NCBI RefSeq assembly: GCF_022429645.1
Contig: NZ_CP092480.1
Location: forward strand, 1,904,501 to 1,968,500
Direction of reading: 5' to 3'
Length of the DNA stretch: 64,000 nucleotides
DNA from: Lutibacter sp. A80
GTDB taxonomy: Bacteria; Bacteroidota; Bacteroidia; Flavobacteriales; Flavobacteriaceae
Shown here: positions 1-8,546 of the stretch, piece after piece
How the letters are laid out: every line of letters begins with the position of its first letter
Numbering within the stretch: position 1 is the first letter of the stretch
Program-made: the position numbers and the translations under genes
The notes under the pieces: model-generated
Databases searched by the model: none
What the model saw: the letters and a program-made list of their open reading frames with translations, nothing else
Told to the model about the DNA's origin: nothing

Positions 1-1312
1 ACAATACGAATCTATAGAACCTTTAATAGATCGTACTAGAAAAGGTGAACAAAATATTTTTTGGCCTACACATATTAGATGGTTTGCAAAATCTAGTGGA
101 ACAACAAATGCTAAAAGTAAATTTATTCCCGTAAGCGATGAAGCTTTAGAAAACTGCCATTTTAAAGCAGGAAAAGATATGCTTTGTTTGTATTTTAACA
201 ATAATGAAGAAGCTCAACTTTTTACTGGTAAAGGCTTACGTTTAGGAGGAAGCAGTGCTGTATATGAAGATAATGACACGTATTTTGGTGATTTATCTGC
301 TATAATTATTGAAAACATGCCATTTTGGGCAGATTTTAGAAGTGCACCTAAACAAGAAACTGCTTTAATGGAAGAATGGGAAACCAAATTAAATGCAATT
401 GTTAAAGAAACTATTAACGAAGATATTACAAGTTTAGTAGGTGTTCCTTCTTGGATGCTGGTTTTATTAAACAGAGTTTTAGAAAAAACAGGAAAAGATA
501 ATATTCTAGAAGTTTGGCCAAATTTAGAAGTATATTTTCATGGCGGTGTAAATTTCAATCCATACAGAGAACAATTTAAAAAACTAATACCAAAAAAAGA
601 TTTTAAATATTACGAAACCTACAATGCTTCTGAAGGATTTTTTGCAATTCAAGATGTAAATGATTCTTTAGACATGTTATTAATGCTCGATTATGGAATT
701 TTTTATGAATTTATTCCTATGCACGCATTTAATGGTGAAGATTCTGAAGCTATTCCGCTTGAACAAGTAGAATTAAATACCAATTACGCCATTGTTATTA
801 CTACCAATGGTGGCTTATGGCGCTACTTAATTGGTGATACTGTAAAGTTTACATCATTAAACCCTTATAGAATTCGAATAACCGGACGCACAAAACACTT
901 TATCAATGTTTTTGGTGAAGAATTAATTGTAGAAAATGCTGAAGAAGCATTAAAACAAGCTTGCTTAAAAACAAATGCTGAAATTTCTGAATACACTGCT
1001 GCACCTGTTTTTATGGATAACAAAAAAAGTGGTAGACACGAATGGATTATTGAATTTAAAAAACTTCCAGAAGATATCGATTATTTTACAGAAATACTTG
1101 ATAACACAATTAAAGCTATAAATTCAGATTATGAAGCTAAAAGGTATCATGATTTAACCTTAGAAATGCCTAAAGTAAATGTAGCTCCAGAAGGTTTATT
1201 TTACAATTGGTTAAAACTTAAAGGTAAATTAGGCGGACAACATAAAATACCAAGGCTTTCAAATTCTAGAAAACATTTAGAGGAATTATTAGAACTCGAA
1301 TTGGTAAATTAA
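1..1312 (+). CDS. GH3 auxin-responsive promoter family protein, 5' truncated
   Basis: The reading frame is open from base 2, upstream of the first Met at 179, so the gene begins before the window. About 436 residues are visible of a family that is usually near 500. The upstream part holds the GH3 nucleotide-binding signature FAKSSGTTNAKSKFIPVS (codons near 86-140), and the rest matches GH3 acyl-adenylate-forming folds, including the GRTKHFINVFGEEL motif near the start of the C-terminal lobe. Plant GH3 enzymes conjugate acyl acids to amino acids by an adenylate intermediate; the substrate of bacteroidetal members is not known to me. Its stop codon directly abuts the stop of the convergent helicase, with no intergenic base. 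Confidence 0.85.
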   Translation, partial: QYESIEPLIDRTRKGEQNIFWPTHIRWFAKSSGTTNAKSKFIPVSDEALENCHFKAGKDMLCLYFNNNEEAQLFTGKGLRLGGSSAVYEDNDTYFGDLSAIIIENMPFWADFRSAPKQETALMEEWETKLNAIVKETINEDITSLVGVPSWMLVLLNRVLEKTGKDNILEVWPNLEVYFHGGVNFNPYREQFKKLIPKKDFKYYETYNASEGFFAIQDVNDSLDMLLMLDYGIFYEFIPMHAFNGEDSEAIPLEQVELNTNYAIVITTNGGLWRYLIGDTVKFTSLNPYRIRITGRTKHFINVFGEELIVENAEEALKQACLKTNAEISEYTAAPVFMDNKKSGRHEWIIEFKKLPEDIDYFTEILDNTIKAINSDYEAKRYHDLTLEMPKVNVAPEGLFYNWLKLKGKLGGQHKIPRLSNSRKHLEELLELELVN

Positions 1313-3970
1313 TTACTTCCAAAGCACCTCTGTTTTAGAGGTGTTTTTATCGTTTTCTGAAATATATTTTAGATTTTGAATTTTTGCTTTTAACAATAAT
1401 TTTTTTCCTTCTAAACTTCTAGAATAAAGCAACTCTGATTTTCCAACATACTTTTTCCAATTTTTATAAAACAATGTAGCTGATTTTTTATTAGAATCGA
1501 AAATATTTGGCACTGAATGCATATTGTAAATTCCTATTTTATCCTTCATCCAATTTTTTCGTGAAATAATATATCTAGGATTTTTTATTGGTTGTAATAT
1601 TTCATTTAAACTTGTTACAAAAAGTGAATTTTCAAAATAAGACGCCCCAATTAACGAACAACTAATTGCTCCTTTTTTATCTTTAACAACTTCAATTTGA
1701 ATGGTGTTAAAATCTGTTTTTATTAAATTTGATTGTAACATAGTTTGTAAAACTGCTTTCCCAATTTTACTAACTAGCTTATCTACATTTCCTAAAACAT
1801 AATACAGTCTAATTACTTTTAATGTTCTTGGTAGAAACACAATAAATAAACTTACTATAAAATATTTTAATACAATTAAAAAATTACCTCTTAATAAGTT
1901 AACAAGATTATTGGTTATGTATTCAGTTGTAAAATATAAAAAACCAAGTCCCAATTCAATAAATCCATTTTTAGATAATTTAGTATAAACTGCTTTTTTA
2001 CCTTTCTTAAAAGCTGGTGTTGTTAAATAATCAACTTTTACAATTTTTTTAATATTATAACCTTTTGCAATAGCTGTATCCCAATCTTTAATTAAATCCG
2101 TTCTATTTTTAGCTTTATTAAACGTTTTTTTATTTAATTCATCTAAATCTAGATTATAAAAATTTGAAGGAATATTTAGCCTTTTAATTCCATTTTTAAT
2201 AGTAGTTCCTATTACACTTAAACCTGTAAAAGCTTCAAATCTTTGAGTAAGTTTATTTATATCTTCACCACCATTTACGTGAGTAGTATCTATACTTGCT
2301 AAATGCCAAATATGACCAGTTTTATTGGCTTGTTTTACCCTTATTGCCCTACCTCTCATTTGATTAGATGAAGCAAAAGAACCAATATTTGAAGCTAAAA
2401 TTAATGAATTTATTGAAGGAGCATCCCATCCTTCTCCTAATAAAGATTTTGTACCAATTAAAATTTTTATAACTCCTTTTTCAAACAACTGAGTAATTAC
2501 TGCTACAATTGTATTTCTATAGGACTTACTTACCACAAGTTCCACAAAGTTATTTGAATTATCTATACTTTTTGTATGAAAGTCTTCAGGTGAAATAGCA
2601 TCACTTAATTTTTCTAGACAACTCTTATTTAAAATAATAATAGATCCAGATAATACAGCAATTGAAGAAGTATCTTCAATATATTTTTTTAGATAATTAA
2701 AAATTGGTATCACTCCAATTTTATTAATTTGCTTGGTATAATTTTCATTTAAACCTAAAAATTCTTTTCTAATAAAATCCGTTAAAATAACCAACCTTAA
2801 ATCTCCTTTAAGCTGTTCTTTTTCAAATTTCACAATAGAGACAATACTTTGTAATTTATTGGTACTATTTGTTATTTTTTTAAAAATTTTTTGATTGGCT
2901 AATAAGTTTACTTTTTTATTATGAATTCCTCCTACTTTTTTTAAATCTTTCTCAATTAAACTTAAAGACTCTTCGAAATACTCTAAAGAGGTTCTATATT
3001 CAAATAATATTTTTTGTAATAAAATTGCTATCCAATTTAAATCTAAAACTGGAAACTCAATAGTTTCATTTTTTTCAAAACCTAAAAACTGTAATTTTTC
3101 TTGTGAAATTAGCTCTCCACATTCGTTTAAAAAAATTAAAATAGATGAATAGTATGAAGGATCATTATAAATTTCTTCAATATATTGTTTAGGAAACTTA
3201 TAAAAAGCATGTGTTTTTAAAAAATTAATAAATTTTTCATCTTCTTTTAAAAACTGGATAAATGTTGCTATACGTTTTCTAAAAGTAACAATGTATTCAA
3301 TTTCAACATCGTTTGGTTTTGAAAAATAAATAAAATCTTGGTGTGGACATAATGCTCTTTCTTTTACCAAATCTGGTATTGAAATTTCATCGTCTACCTC
3401 TCCACATAAACTAAAATATCTGTTAAGCTCCAAGGGTGAACTATCTATTGGAGGAGTTGCTGTGAGTGCTATTATTGCTAAATTAGCATATTGCTTAAGC
3501 TCGAAAAGCACTCTCCACCACTCTTGTTTTAAATGATGTGCTTCATCTAAAACTAACACTTCAATACCATTATTTTTAAAATAGTTAATAAAGTCTTCAG
3601 AAGTTTCAAAATCTTTACGTAACGAAAATACACCTTGATAAGTACTAAAATTTAAATCTGATAATTCTTTTAAATTATCAGAATAATTAACAAACTTATT
3701 TTCAACATCAAAAAAAGTTTTAAATTTCTCTTGCCATTGGTGTTTAATGGTTAATGTAGGTGTTAACACTAGCGTTTTTTTATTTATACGCCGTAACATT
3801 TCTATACCAAGAATAGTTTTTCCTGCTCCAGGAGGAGCAATAACATGCAAATGATTATCTACAAAATGTGTTTCAAAATTATCTAAAAAAAGTTTTTGGT
3901 AAGATCTCCACGTAAATTTAAAACCTATAAAATTATTAAAAATTAGGTTATTTTTTTCGTTCAATAACAT
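1313..3970 (-). CDS. Superfamily 2 DEAD/DEAH-type helicase with C-terminal hydrophobic segment
   Basis: The protein has 885 residues. Helicase motifs in order are APPGAGKT (Walker A, about 45-52), DEAH (142-145), LTATPP (169-174), LLGEGWDAP (about 510-518) and QMRGRAIR (537-544, motif VI). The layout resembles restriction-type and DNA-repair SF2 ATPases with a long insertion between the two RecA-like lobes. After the helicase core comes a strongly hydrophobic stretch (about 695-714, FLIVLKYFIVSLFIVFLP) preceded by another apolar region (about 670-690), then a basic tail of about 170 residues, so it could be membrane-attached. The start overlaps the end of the polyprenyl synthase gene by 23 bases, which suggests translational coupling. 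No nuclease or methylase domain was recognised. The biological role is unknown. Confidence 0.8.
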   Translation of the reverse strand: MLLNEKNNLIFNNFIGFKFTWRSYQKLFLDNFETHFVDNHLHVIAPPGAGKTILGIEMLRRINKKTLVLTPTLTIKHQWQEKFKTFFDVENKFVNYSDNLKELSDLNFSTYQGVFSLRKDFETSEDFINYFKNNGIEVLVLDEAHHLKQEWWRVLFELKQYANLAIIALTATPPIDSSPLELNRYFSLCGEVDDEISIPDLVKERALCPHQDFIYFSKPNDVEIEYIVTFRKRIATFIQFLKEDEKFINFLKTHAFYKFPKQYIEEIYNDPSYYSSILIFLNECGELISQEKLQFLGFEKNETIEFPVLDLNWIAILLQKILFEYRTSLEYFEESLSLIEKDLKKVGGIHNKKVNLLANQKIFKKITNSTNKLQSIVSIVKFEKEQLKGDLRLVILTDFIRKEFLGLNENYTKQINKIGVIPIFNYLKKYIEDTSSIAVLSGSIIILNKSCLEKLSDAISPEDFHTKSIDNSNNFVELVVSKSYRNTIVAVITQLFEKGVIKILIGTKSLLGEGWDAPSINSLILASNIGSFASSNQMRGRAIRVKQANKTGHIWHLASIDTTHVNGGEDINKLTQRFEAFTGLSVIGTTIKNGIKRLNIPSNFYNLDLDELNKKTFNKAKNRTDLIKDWDTAIAKGYNIKKIVKVDYLTTPAFKKGKKAVYTKLSKNGFIELGLGFLYFTTEYITNNLVNLLRGNFLIVLKYFIVSLFIVFLPRTLKVIRLYYVLGNVDKLVSKIGKAVLQTMLQSNLIKTDFNTIQIEVVKDKKGAISCSLIGASYFENSLFVTSLNEILQPIKNPRYIISRKNWMKDKIGIYNMHSVPNIFDSNKKSATLFYKNWKKYVGKSELLYSRSLEGKKLLLKAKIQNLKYISENDKNTSKTEVLWK
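1325..1348 (+). terminator. Intrinsic terminator of the GH3 gene, inside the opposing coding region
   Basis: CACCTCT (1325-1331) pairs with AGAGGTG (1337-1343) across a 5-nt loop and is followed by five T. It lies 12 bases after the GH3 stop, inside the last codons of the convergent helicase, so the same bases encode that protein's C-terminus. Confidence 0.75.
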
Positions 3971-4925
3971 AATTCATCATAATAAGCAACGATTCTTTAT
4001 ATGGAGAATCTGGATAGGTATTTAAAATTTCTAATGCTTTTGTTTGGTATTCTTTCATTTTAGAAATTGTGTATTCAATACCTCCGTTTTCTTTAACAAA
4101 AGCAATAACTTCTTTTACTCTTTTTTTATCCTTATTATGGTTTTTAACCGAGTTTATTAACCATTTTTTTTCTTTGGTAGAACAATTATTTAAGGTGTAA
4201 ATAAGTGGCAAAGTCATTTTTTGTTCTTTAATATCAATACCGGTAGGTTTTCCAATATGGGCTTCGGTATAATCAAATAAATCATCCTTAATTTGAAAAG
4301 CGGTTCCAATTAATTCTCCAAAAAGTCGCATTTTTTCTACCTCCTCTTCTGAAGAGCCAACAGAAGCTGCTCCAATACCACAGCATGCAGCAATTAAAGT
4401 TGCTGTTTTCTGACGAATAATTTCAAAGTAAACACTTTCTGTAATATCTAATTTACGTGCTTTTTCGATTTGAAGTAACTCTCCTTCACTCATTTCTCGA
4501 ACAGCAACTGATATTAATTTTAAAATATCAAAATCTTCATTATCTATTGAAAGTAATAATCCTTTAGATAATAAAAAATCACCAACTAGAACGGCTATTT
4601 TATTTTTCCAAAGTGCGTTTACAGAGAAAAATCCACGTCTTCTATTACTATCATCAACAACATCGTCATGCACTAAAGTAGCTGTATGGATTAATTCTAT
4701 AATTGAAGCTCCTCTATAAGTTCGTTCTTCAAATCTACCGTTTGAAACCATTTTAGCAACCAAAAAAACAAACATCGGTCGCATTTGTTTTCCTTTTCTT
4801 CTAACTATATAATGTGTAATTCTATTTAACAGCGGAACCTTAGTTATCATAGCTTCTCTGAATTTACTTTCAAAGAGCTCCATTTCTTTAAGTATAGGCT
4901 GTTTTATTAGTTCTACTGGTTTCAT
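3948..4925 (-). CDS. ispB: Polyprenyl diphosphate synthase (trans-isoprenyl synthase family)
   Basis: This 325-residue protein has the family hallmarks: KGKQMRP (about 44-50), the first Asp-rich motif DDVVD (87-91) followed by basic residues, and the second Asp-rich motif DDLFD (214-218). These bind the Mg-diphosphates of the allylic substrate and of isopentenyl diphosphate. In this lineage the enzyme most likely makes the long side chain of menaquinone, which fits a respiratory chain built on alternative complex III, but chain length cannot be read reliably. It is the first gene of a two-gene unit with the helicase. A TAnnTTTG match (TATTTTTG) lies 9 bases before the start codon. Confidence 0.85.
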   Translation of the reverse strand: MKPVELIKQPILKEMELFESKFREAMITKVPLLNRITHYIVRRKGKQMRPMFVFLVAKMVSNGRFEERTYRGASIIELIHTATLVHDDVVDDSNRRRGFFSVNALWKNKIAVLVGDFLLSKGLLLSIDNEDFDILKLISVAVREMSEGELLQIEKARKLDITESVYFEIIRQKTATLIAACCGIGAASVGSSEEEVEKMRLFGELIGTAFQIKDDLFDYTEAHIGKPTGIDIKEQKMTLPLIYTLNNCSTKEKKWLINSVKNHNKDKKRVKEVIAFVKENGGIEYTISKMKEYQTKALEILNTYPDSPYKESLLIMMNYVIERKK

Positions 4926-4947
4926 AACAATTACAAAAATAACAGAA

Positions 4948-4960
4948 TTTTTATACCAAT
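4948..4960 (+). repeat. 13-bp direct repeat, copy 1
   Basis: TTTTTATACCAAT occurs here and again at 5299-5311, on either side of the same intergenic region. The flanking bases differ. Function unknown. Confidence 0.5.
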
Positions 4961-5212
4961 CTAAATTAATTTGACTGCATATTTAATTATTGAAAATTCT
5001 CAATATTTTAATACCCAAAAAGCATTTAAATACACGCTTTAAAACATTAAATTATAGTATTACAAATTAATACTATTTACCAATAAAAAAAAATAATTTA
5101 TTGTTTTATACTGCTTTAATATAGTTTATATAAAAACCACTTATCACTACAGTTAACAACCCTAAAAACAAGCACTTTAGGGCAAACTTAAACAAACACA
5201 ACTATTTGCTAT

Positions 5213-5244
5213 AAAAAAATAAAACGCTTAAAAATAAGCGTTTT
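5213..5244 (-). terminator. Intrinsic terminator of the phenylalanine/tyrosine operon
   Basis: A perfect 10-bp stem, AAAACGCTTA (5221-5230) with TAAGCGTTTT (5235-5244), has a 4-nt loop. Read on the minus strand it is followed by a T-rich run (5219-5213). It lies about 190 bases after the last gene of the operon. Confidence 0.75.
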
Positions 5245-5298
5245 ATTAAAGTTGTTTTTATAATACAATTCCGTTATGCAGTATAACCCTTAAAATAG

Positions 5299-5311
5299 TT
5301 TTTATACCAAT
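5299..5311 (+). repeat. 13-bp direct repeat, copy 2
   Basis: Second copy of TTTTTATACCAAT, 351 bases from the first (4948-4960). Confidence 0.5.
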
Positions 5312-5434
5312 TTATGCATGTATAGATAAAAAATAAGTTTGAAAATTACAATTCTTAATAATTCTAATTAGCACACTTAAAAAGGCCAAAATAATTAAAT
5401 ACGTTTCATTAAAATGCAGAACGGATACTGTTAA

Positions 5435-6511
5435 TTATTTTATATTACGTTGAATATTTATAGATTCAACATGTATTGCTTTAAAAACTTCCTCTACAAA
5501 TTCTTTACTTAAGCCTTTGCTAGTTCCAGTTTCTATCATAGCCGATAAAATATCTGACCATCTTCCACTTTGTAAAATAGCAACATTTTCTTTATGCTTT
5601 AATTTTCCAATTTCTTCAGCAACACCCATTCTATCGCTTAAAATATCAATAATATTACCATCAATTAAATCTAATTCTTTACGGAATAAATTCAATTTAC
5701 TTTGGAAACTTTCTTTCGAACTATTTTTCTTACGGATTTTTAAATCTTTTGTAATTTCATCCAATCTTGCAGGTGTAATTTGTTGAGCTGCATCACTCCA
5801 AGCATTGTCTGGATCAATATGAGTTTCAATCATAAATCCATCAAAATTTAAATCCAATGCAGTTTGAGAAACATCTAAAAGAGTATCTCTTCTACCACAA
5901 ATATGTGATGGATCAAGAATAATTGGTAAATCTGGGAATTCTTTTTTCAATTCAATTGCAATATGCCATTTTGGTTTATTTCTGTAATGACCTGTATTGT
6001 ATGCCGAAAATCCACGGTGAATTACACCTAATTGTGAAATTCCATTTGCTTGAAAACGTTCAACTCCACCTAACCATAAAGCTAAATCTGGATTCACTGG
6101 ATTTTTTACCAATACTGGTTTATCAACACCTTTTAATGCATCTGCAATTTCTTGAACGGCAAATGGGTTAACAGTAGTTCTAGCTCCAATCCATAAAATA
6201 TCTACATCTGCTTTTAAAGCTAATTCTACGTGATTTGCATTTCCAACTTCAGTTGTAATTTTCATACCTGTTTCTTCACGAACGCGTTGTAACCATGGCA
6301 AACCAATACCCCCAACACCTTCAAAACCTCCTGGTCTTGTTCTTGGTTTCCAAATACCAGCTCTAAACACATTTGTATCTGTATCTTTTAATAAATGAGC
6401 TGTTTTTAAAACTTGTTCTTCAGTTTCAGCACTACAAGGTCCTGCAATAACAATTGGATGATCTAACCCCATGTTATCTAACCACTTTCTGTTTTCTTTT
6501 GTAATTTCCAT
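5435..6511 (-). CDS. Bifunctional DAHP synthase / chorismate mutase (type II)
   Basis: The protein has 358 residues. Residues 1 to about 260 form a DAHP synthase of the small KDO8P-like class, with AGPCSAE (23-29) and the metal/substrate segments FRAGIWKPRT and ILDPSHICGRRD. From about residue 269 a chorismate mutase helix bundle follows (RKELDLIDGNIIDILSDRM), the typical AroQ N-terminal helix. The first domain condenses PEP with erythrose 4-phosphate, the entry step to aromatic amino acids; the second makes prephenate from chorismate. The fusion is usual in Bacteroidota. It is the last gene of the four-gene Phe/Tyr operon, 18 bases after tyrA, so the operon encodes both the pathway entrance and the Phe/Tyr branch. 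Confidence 0.93.
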   Translation of the reverse strand: MEITKENRKWLDNMGLDHPIVIAGPCSAETEEQVLKTAHLLKDTDTNVFRAGIWKPRTRPGGFEGVGGIGLPWLQRVREETGMKITTEVGNANHVELALKADVDILWIGARTTVNPFAVQEIADALKGVDKPVLVKNPVNPDLALWLGGVERFQANGISQLGVIHRGFSAYNTGHYRNKPKWHIAIELKKEFPDLPIILDPSHICGRRDTLLDVSQTALDLNFDGFMIETHIDPDNAWSDAAQQITPARLDEITKDLKIRKKNSSKESFQSKLNLFRKELDLIDGNIIDILSDRMGVAEEIGKLKHKENVAILQSGRWSDILSAMIETGTSKGLSKEFVEEVFKAIHVESINIQRNIK

Positions 6512-6529
6512 CTTATTTTTGTTTCTTAT

Positions 6530-7396
6530 TTAGTCGTTTTCTTGAATTCCGTTTAAAATTGATTTTATATAATTTGTATCGTTCATAGTTACTCTTAATC
6601 CATCGTCATCTGCATGTTCTATTAAAGATTTAAATTCAGTTAAATTTTTAATATACTCGTCTAGAGATCTAATAACATTTTCTTTATTTTCTAAAAAAAT
6701 TGGTGCCCAAGTATTTGCATTACTTTTTGCTAAACGCACTGTAGATGCAAAACCTGTACTAGCCATATCAAAAATTGCTTGTTCATTTTTTTCAATTTGC
6801 AATACTGTTTTCCCTAACATAAAAGAACTAATATGCGATAGGTGAGAAACATACGCAATATGTCTATCATGTTCTACTGGTTGCATCATTTTAATACGCA
6901 TATCTAAAAGTTTAAATAAACTTATTGCTTTATCTAAAATTTTCCAATCTGTTTTATCTGCTTCACAAATAATATTTACTTTATGATCAAACAAATTTAA
7001 AATAGCAGCTTCGGGACCTGAAAACTCTGTTCCTGCAAGCGGGTGTGCCGCTACAAAGTTTTTACGATTTTTATGATTTTCTACTGCCTTACAAATTTCA
7101 TTTTTTACAGAACCAACATCAAAAACCAACGTTTTATCAGATATAATATCCAATACTTGTTTTGTAATTTTTGGAATAATATTAACTGGTACTGCAATAA
7201 TTACCACAGCTGCATCAGCAATTTCAGAAAAATTAATTTCCTCATCAATTACTCCAAATTTTAGTGCTGCTTTTACATGTTCAGGATTTTGATCTACTCC
7301 ATAGACTTTGTAATTTCCTCTCTTTTTCAAATCCAAAGCTAAAGAACCGCCTATTAAACCTAAACCAATAACTACTAACTTTTCCATGCTACACAT
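6530..7396 (-). CDS. tyrA: Prephenate dehydrogenase
   Basis: This 288-residue protein has an N-terminal NAD-binding Rossmann motif, VVIGLGLIGGS, and the helical dehydrogenase core with the segment AHPLAGTEFSGPEAA. It oxidatively decarboxylates prephenate to 4-hydroxyphenylpyruvate for tyrosine. The first Met (7396) overlaps the upstream aminotransferase by 8 bases (ATGTGTAG). A second Met three codons later (7387) lies just after that stop and gives the more usual N-terminus MEKLVVIG, so either may be the true start. No separate chorismate mutase or ACT domain is attached; the mutase comes from the next gene. Confidence 0.92.
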   Translation of the reverse strand: MCSMEKLVVIGLGLIGGSLALDLKKRGNYKVYGVDQNPEHVKAALKFGVIDEEINFSEIADAAVVIIAVPVNIIPKITKQVLDIISDKTLVFDVGSVKNEICKAVENHKNRKNFVAAHPLAGTEFSGPEAAILNLFDHKVNIICEADKTDWKILDKAISLFKLLDMRIKMMQPVEHDRHIAYVSHLSHISSFMLGKTVLQIEKNEQAIFDMASTGFASTVRLAKSNANTWAPIFLENKENVIRSLDEYIKNLTEFKSLIEHADDDGLRVTMNDTNYIKSILNGIQEND

Positions 7397-8546
7397 TTAT
7401 AGTAATTATTCTATTTAACACTTCTTCTAGTACCTCTTCTGAAACACATAATGATGCTCTTAAATAACCAGCTCCATTAGAACCAAAAATAGTTCCTGGT
7501 GTTATAAATACATTTTTATTATACAATAAATCGTCTGTAACATCTTCAGATTTTATGCCTTTTGGTAATTTTGCCCAAACAAACAAACCTCCAATATTTT
7601 TATTATAGGTACAACCTAGTGCATCAAATATCTGCCAAACTAATGCTCTTCTTCTTTTATAAATTTCATTTTGAGATTTAAACCAATCATCCGATAATTT
7701 GAATGCTTCCACAGCTCCTTTTTGAATACCAAAAAACATACCTGAATCCATATTACTTTTTACCTGTAAAATTGTTTTAATAATTTCGGCATCTCCCACA
7801 ACCATTCCTACTCTCCAGCCTGCCATATTAAATGTTTTACTTAAAGAATTTAACTCTATAGCAACCTCTTTAGCTCCTTCTATTTCTAAAATACTAAGTG
7901 GGTTTTCATTTAAAATAAAACTATATGGATTGTCGTTAACAATTAAAATTTGATGTTTTTTAGCAAAAGCTATCAATTCTTTAAAATCTTCTTTTGAAGC
8001 AACAGCACCTGTTGGCATATGCGGATAATTGATCCACATAATTTTAACGTTATTTAAATCTTGTTGTTCTAATTCTTTAAAATTAGGCAACCAATTAGTT
8101 GAATCTGTTAAATTATATAAAATCGGTTCAGCTTCAACCAAATTTGTAACAGATGCATATGTTGGATATCCTGGATTTGGTATTAATACTTTATCGCCTT
8201 TATTTAAAAACGCCATAGAAATATGCATAATTCCTTCTTTAGAACCCATTAGGGGAAGAATTTCTGTAGCTGGATTTAAGGTAACATTGTAGTTTTCTTT
8301 ATAAAAATCTGAAATCCCGTTTCGTAATTCTGGAATTCCTTGATAACTTTGATATTGATGTGCATCTGGCAATGTTACAGCTTTTTGAATTGCTGTTATT
8401 ACACTAGTTGACGGCGCTAAATCTGGGCTTCCAATTGCTATATTTATTATTGGTTTACCTTGATTTCTTAAAGCCGCTACTTCTCTCAATTTTTTTGAGA
8501 AGTAGTATTCTTTTACATCATTTAATCTATCAGCTTTTTGTATCAT
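7389..8546 (-). CDS. Class I/II PLP-dependent aminotransferase of the Phe/Tyr operon
   Basis: This 385-residue fold-type I aminotransferase carries the PLP lysine in NSLSKTFNMAGWRVG (Lys 237) and the substrate arginine near the C-terminus (YLRASLCV). Database names for such proteins vary between aspartate and LL-diaminopimelate aminotransferase. Its place between pheA and tyrA argues that it transaminates phenylpyruvate, 4-hydroxyphenylpyruvate or prephenate. In the usual NPTG segment the first residue is Met (PHMPTG). The start codon overlaps the pheA stop by one base (TAATG), so translation is probably coupled. Confidence 0.88.
   Translation of the reverse strand: MIQKADRLNDVKEYYFSKKLREVAALRNQGKPIINIAIGSPDLAPSTSVITAIQKAVTLPDAHQYQSYQGIPELRNGISDFYKENYNVTLNPATEILPLMGSKEGIMHISMAFLNKGDKVLIPNPGYPTYASVTNLVEAEPILYNLTDSTNWLPNFKELEQQDLNNVKIMWINYPHMPTGAVASKEDFKELIAFAKKHQILIVNDNPYSFILNENPLSILEIEGAKEVAIELNSLSKTFNMAGWRVGMVVGDAEIIKTILQVKSNMDSGMFFGIQKGAVEAFKLSDDWFKSQNEIYKRRRALVWQIFDALGCTYNKNIGGLFVWAKLPKGIKSEDVTDDLLYNKNVFITPGTIFGSNGAGYLRASLCVSEEVLEEVLNRIITINV

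Larger units (their letters stand above)
4926..5434. other. Intergenic region between ispB and the aromatic operon
   Basis: No convincing gene is seen in these 509 very AT-rich bases. They hold a possible ispB promoter box at 4934-4941 (minus strand, TATTTTTG), an intrinsic terminator at 5213-5244, and two copies of a 13-bp word at 4948-4960 and 5299-5311. Confidence 0.6.

Noticed and set aside
1313-3970. Defence system built around the SF2 helicase
   Set aside because: No nuclease, methylase, Argonaute or other defence partner lies next to it; the flanks are GH3 and ispB. Only the unusual membrane segment is reported.
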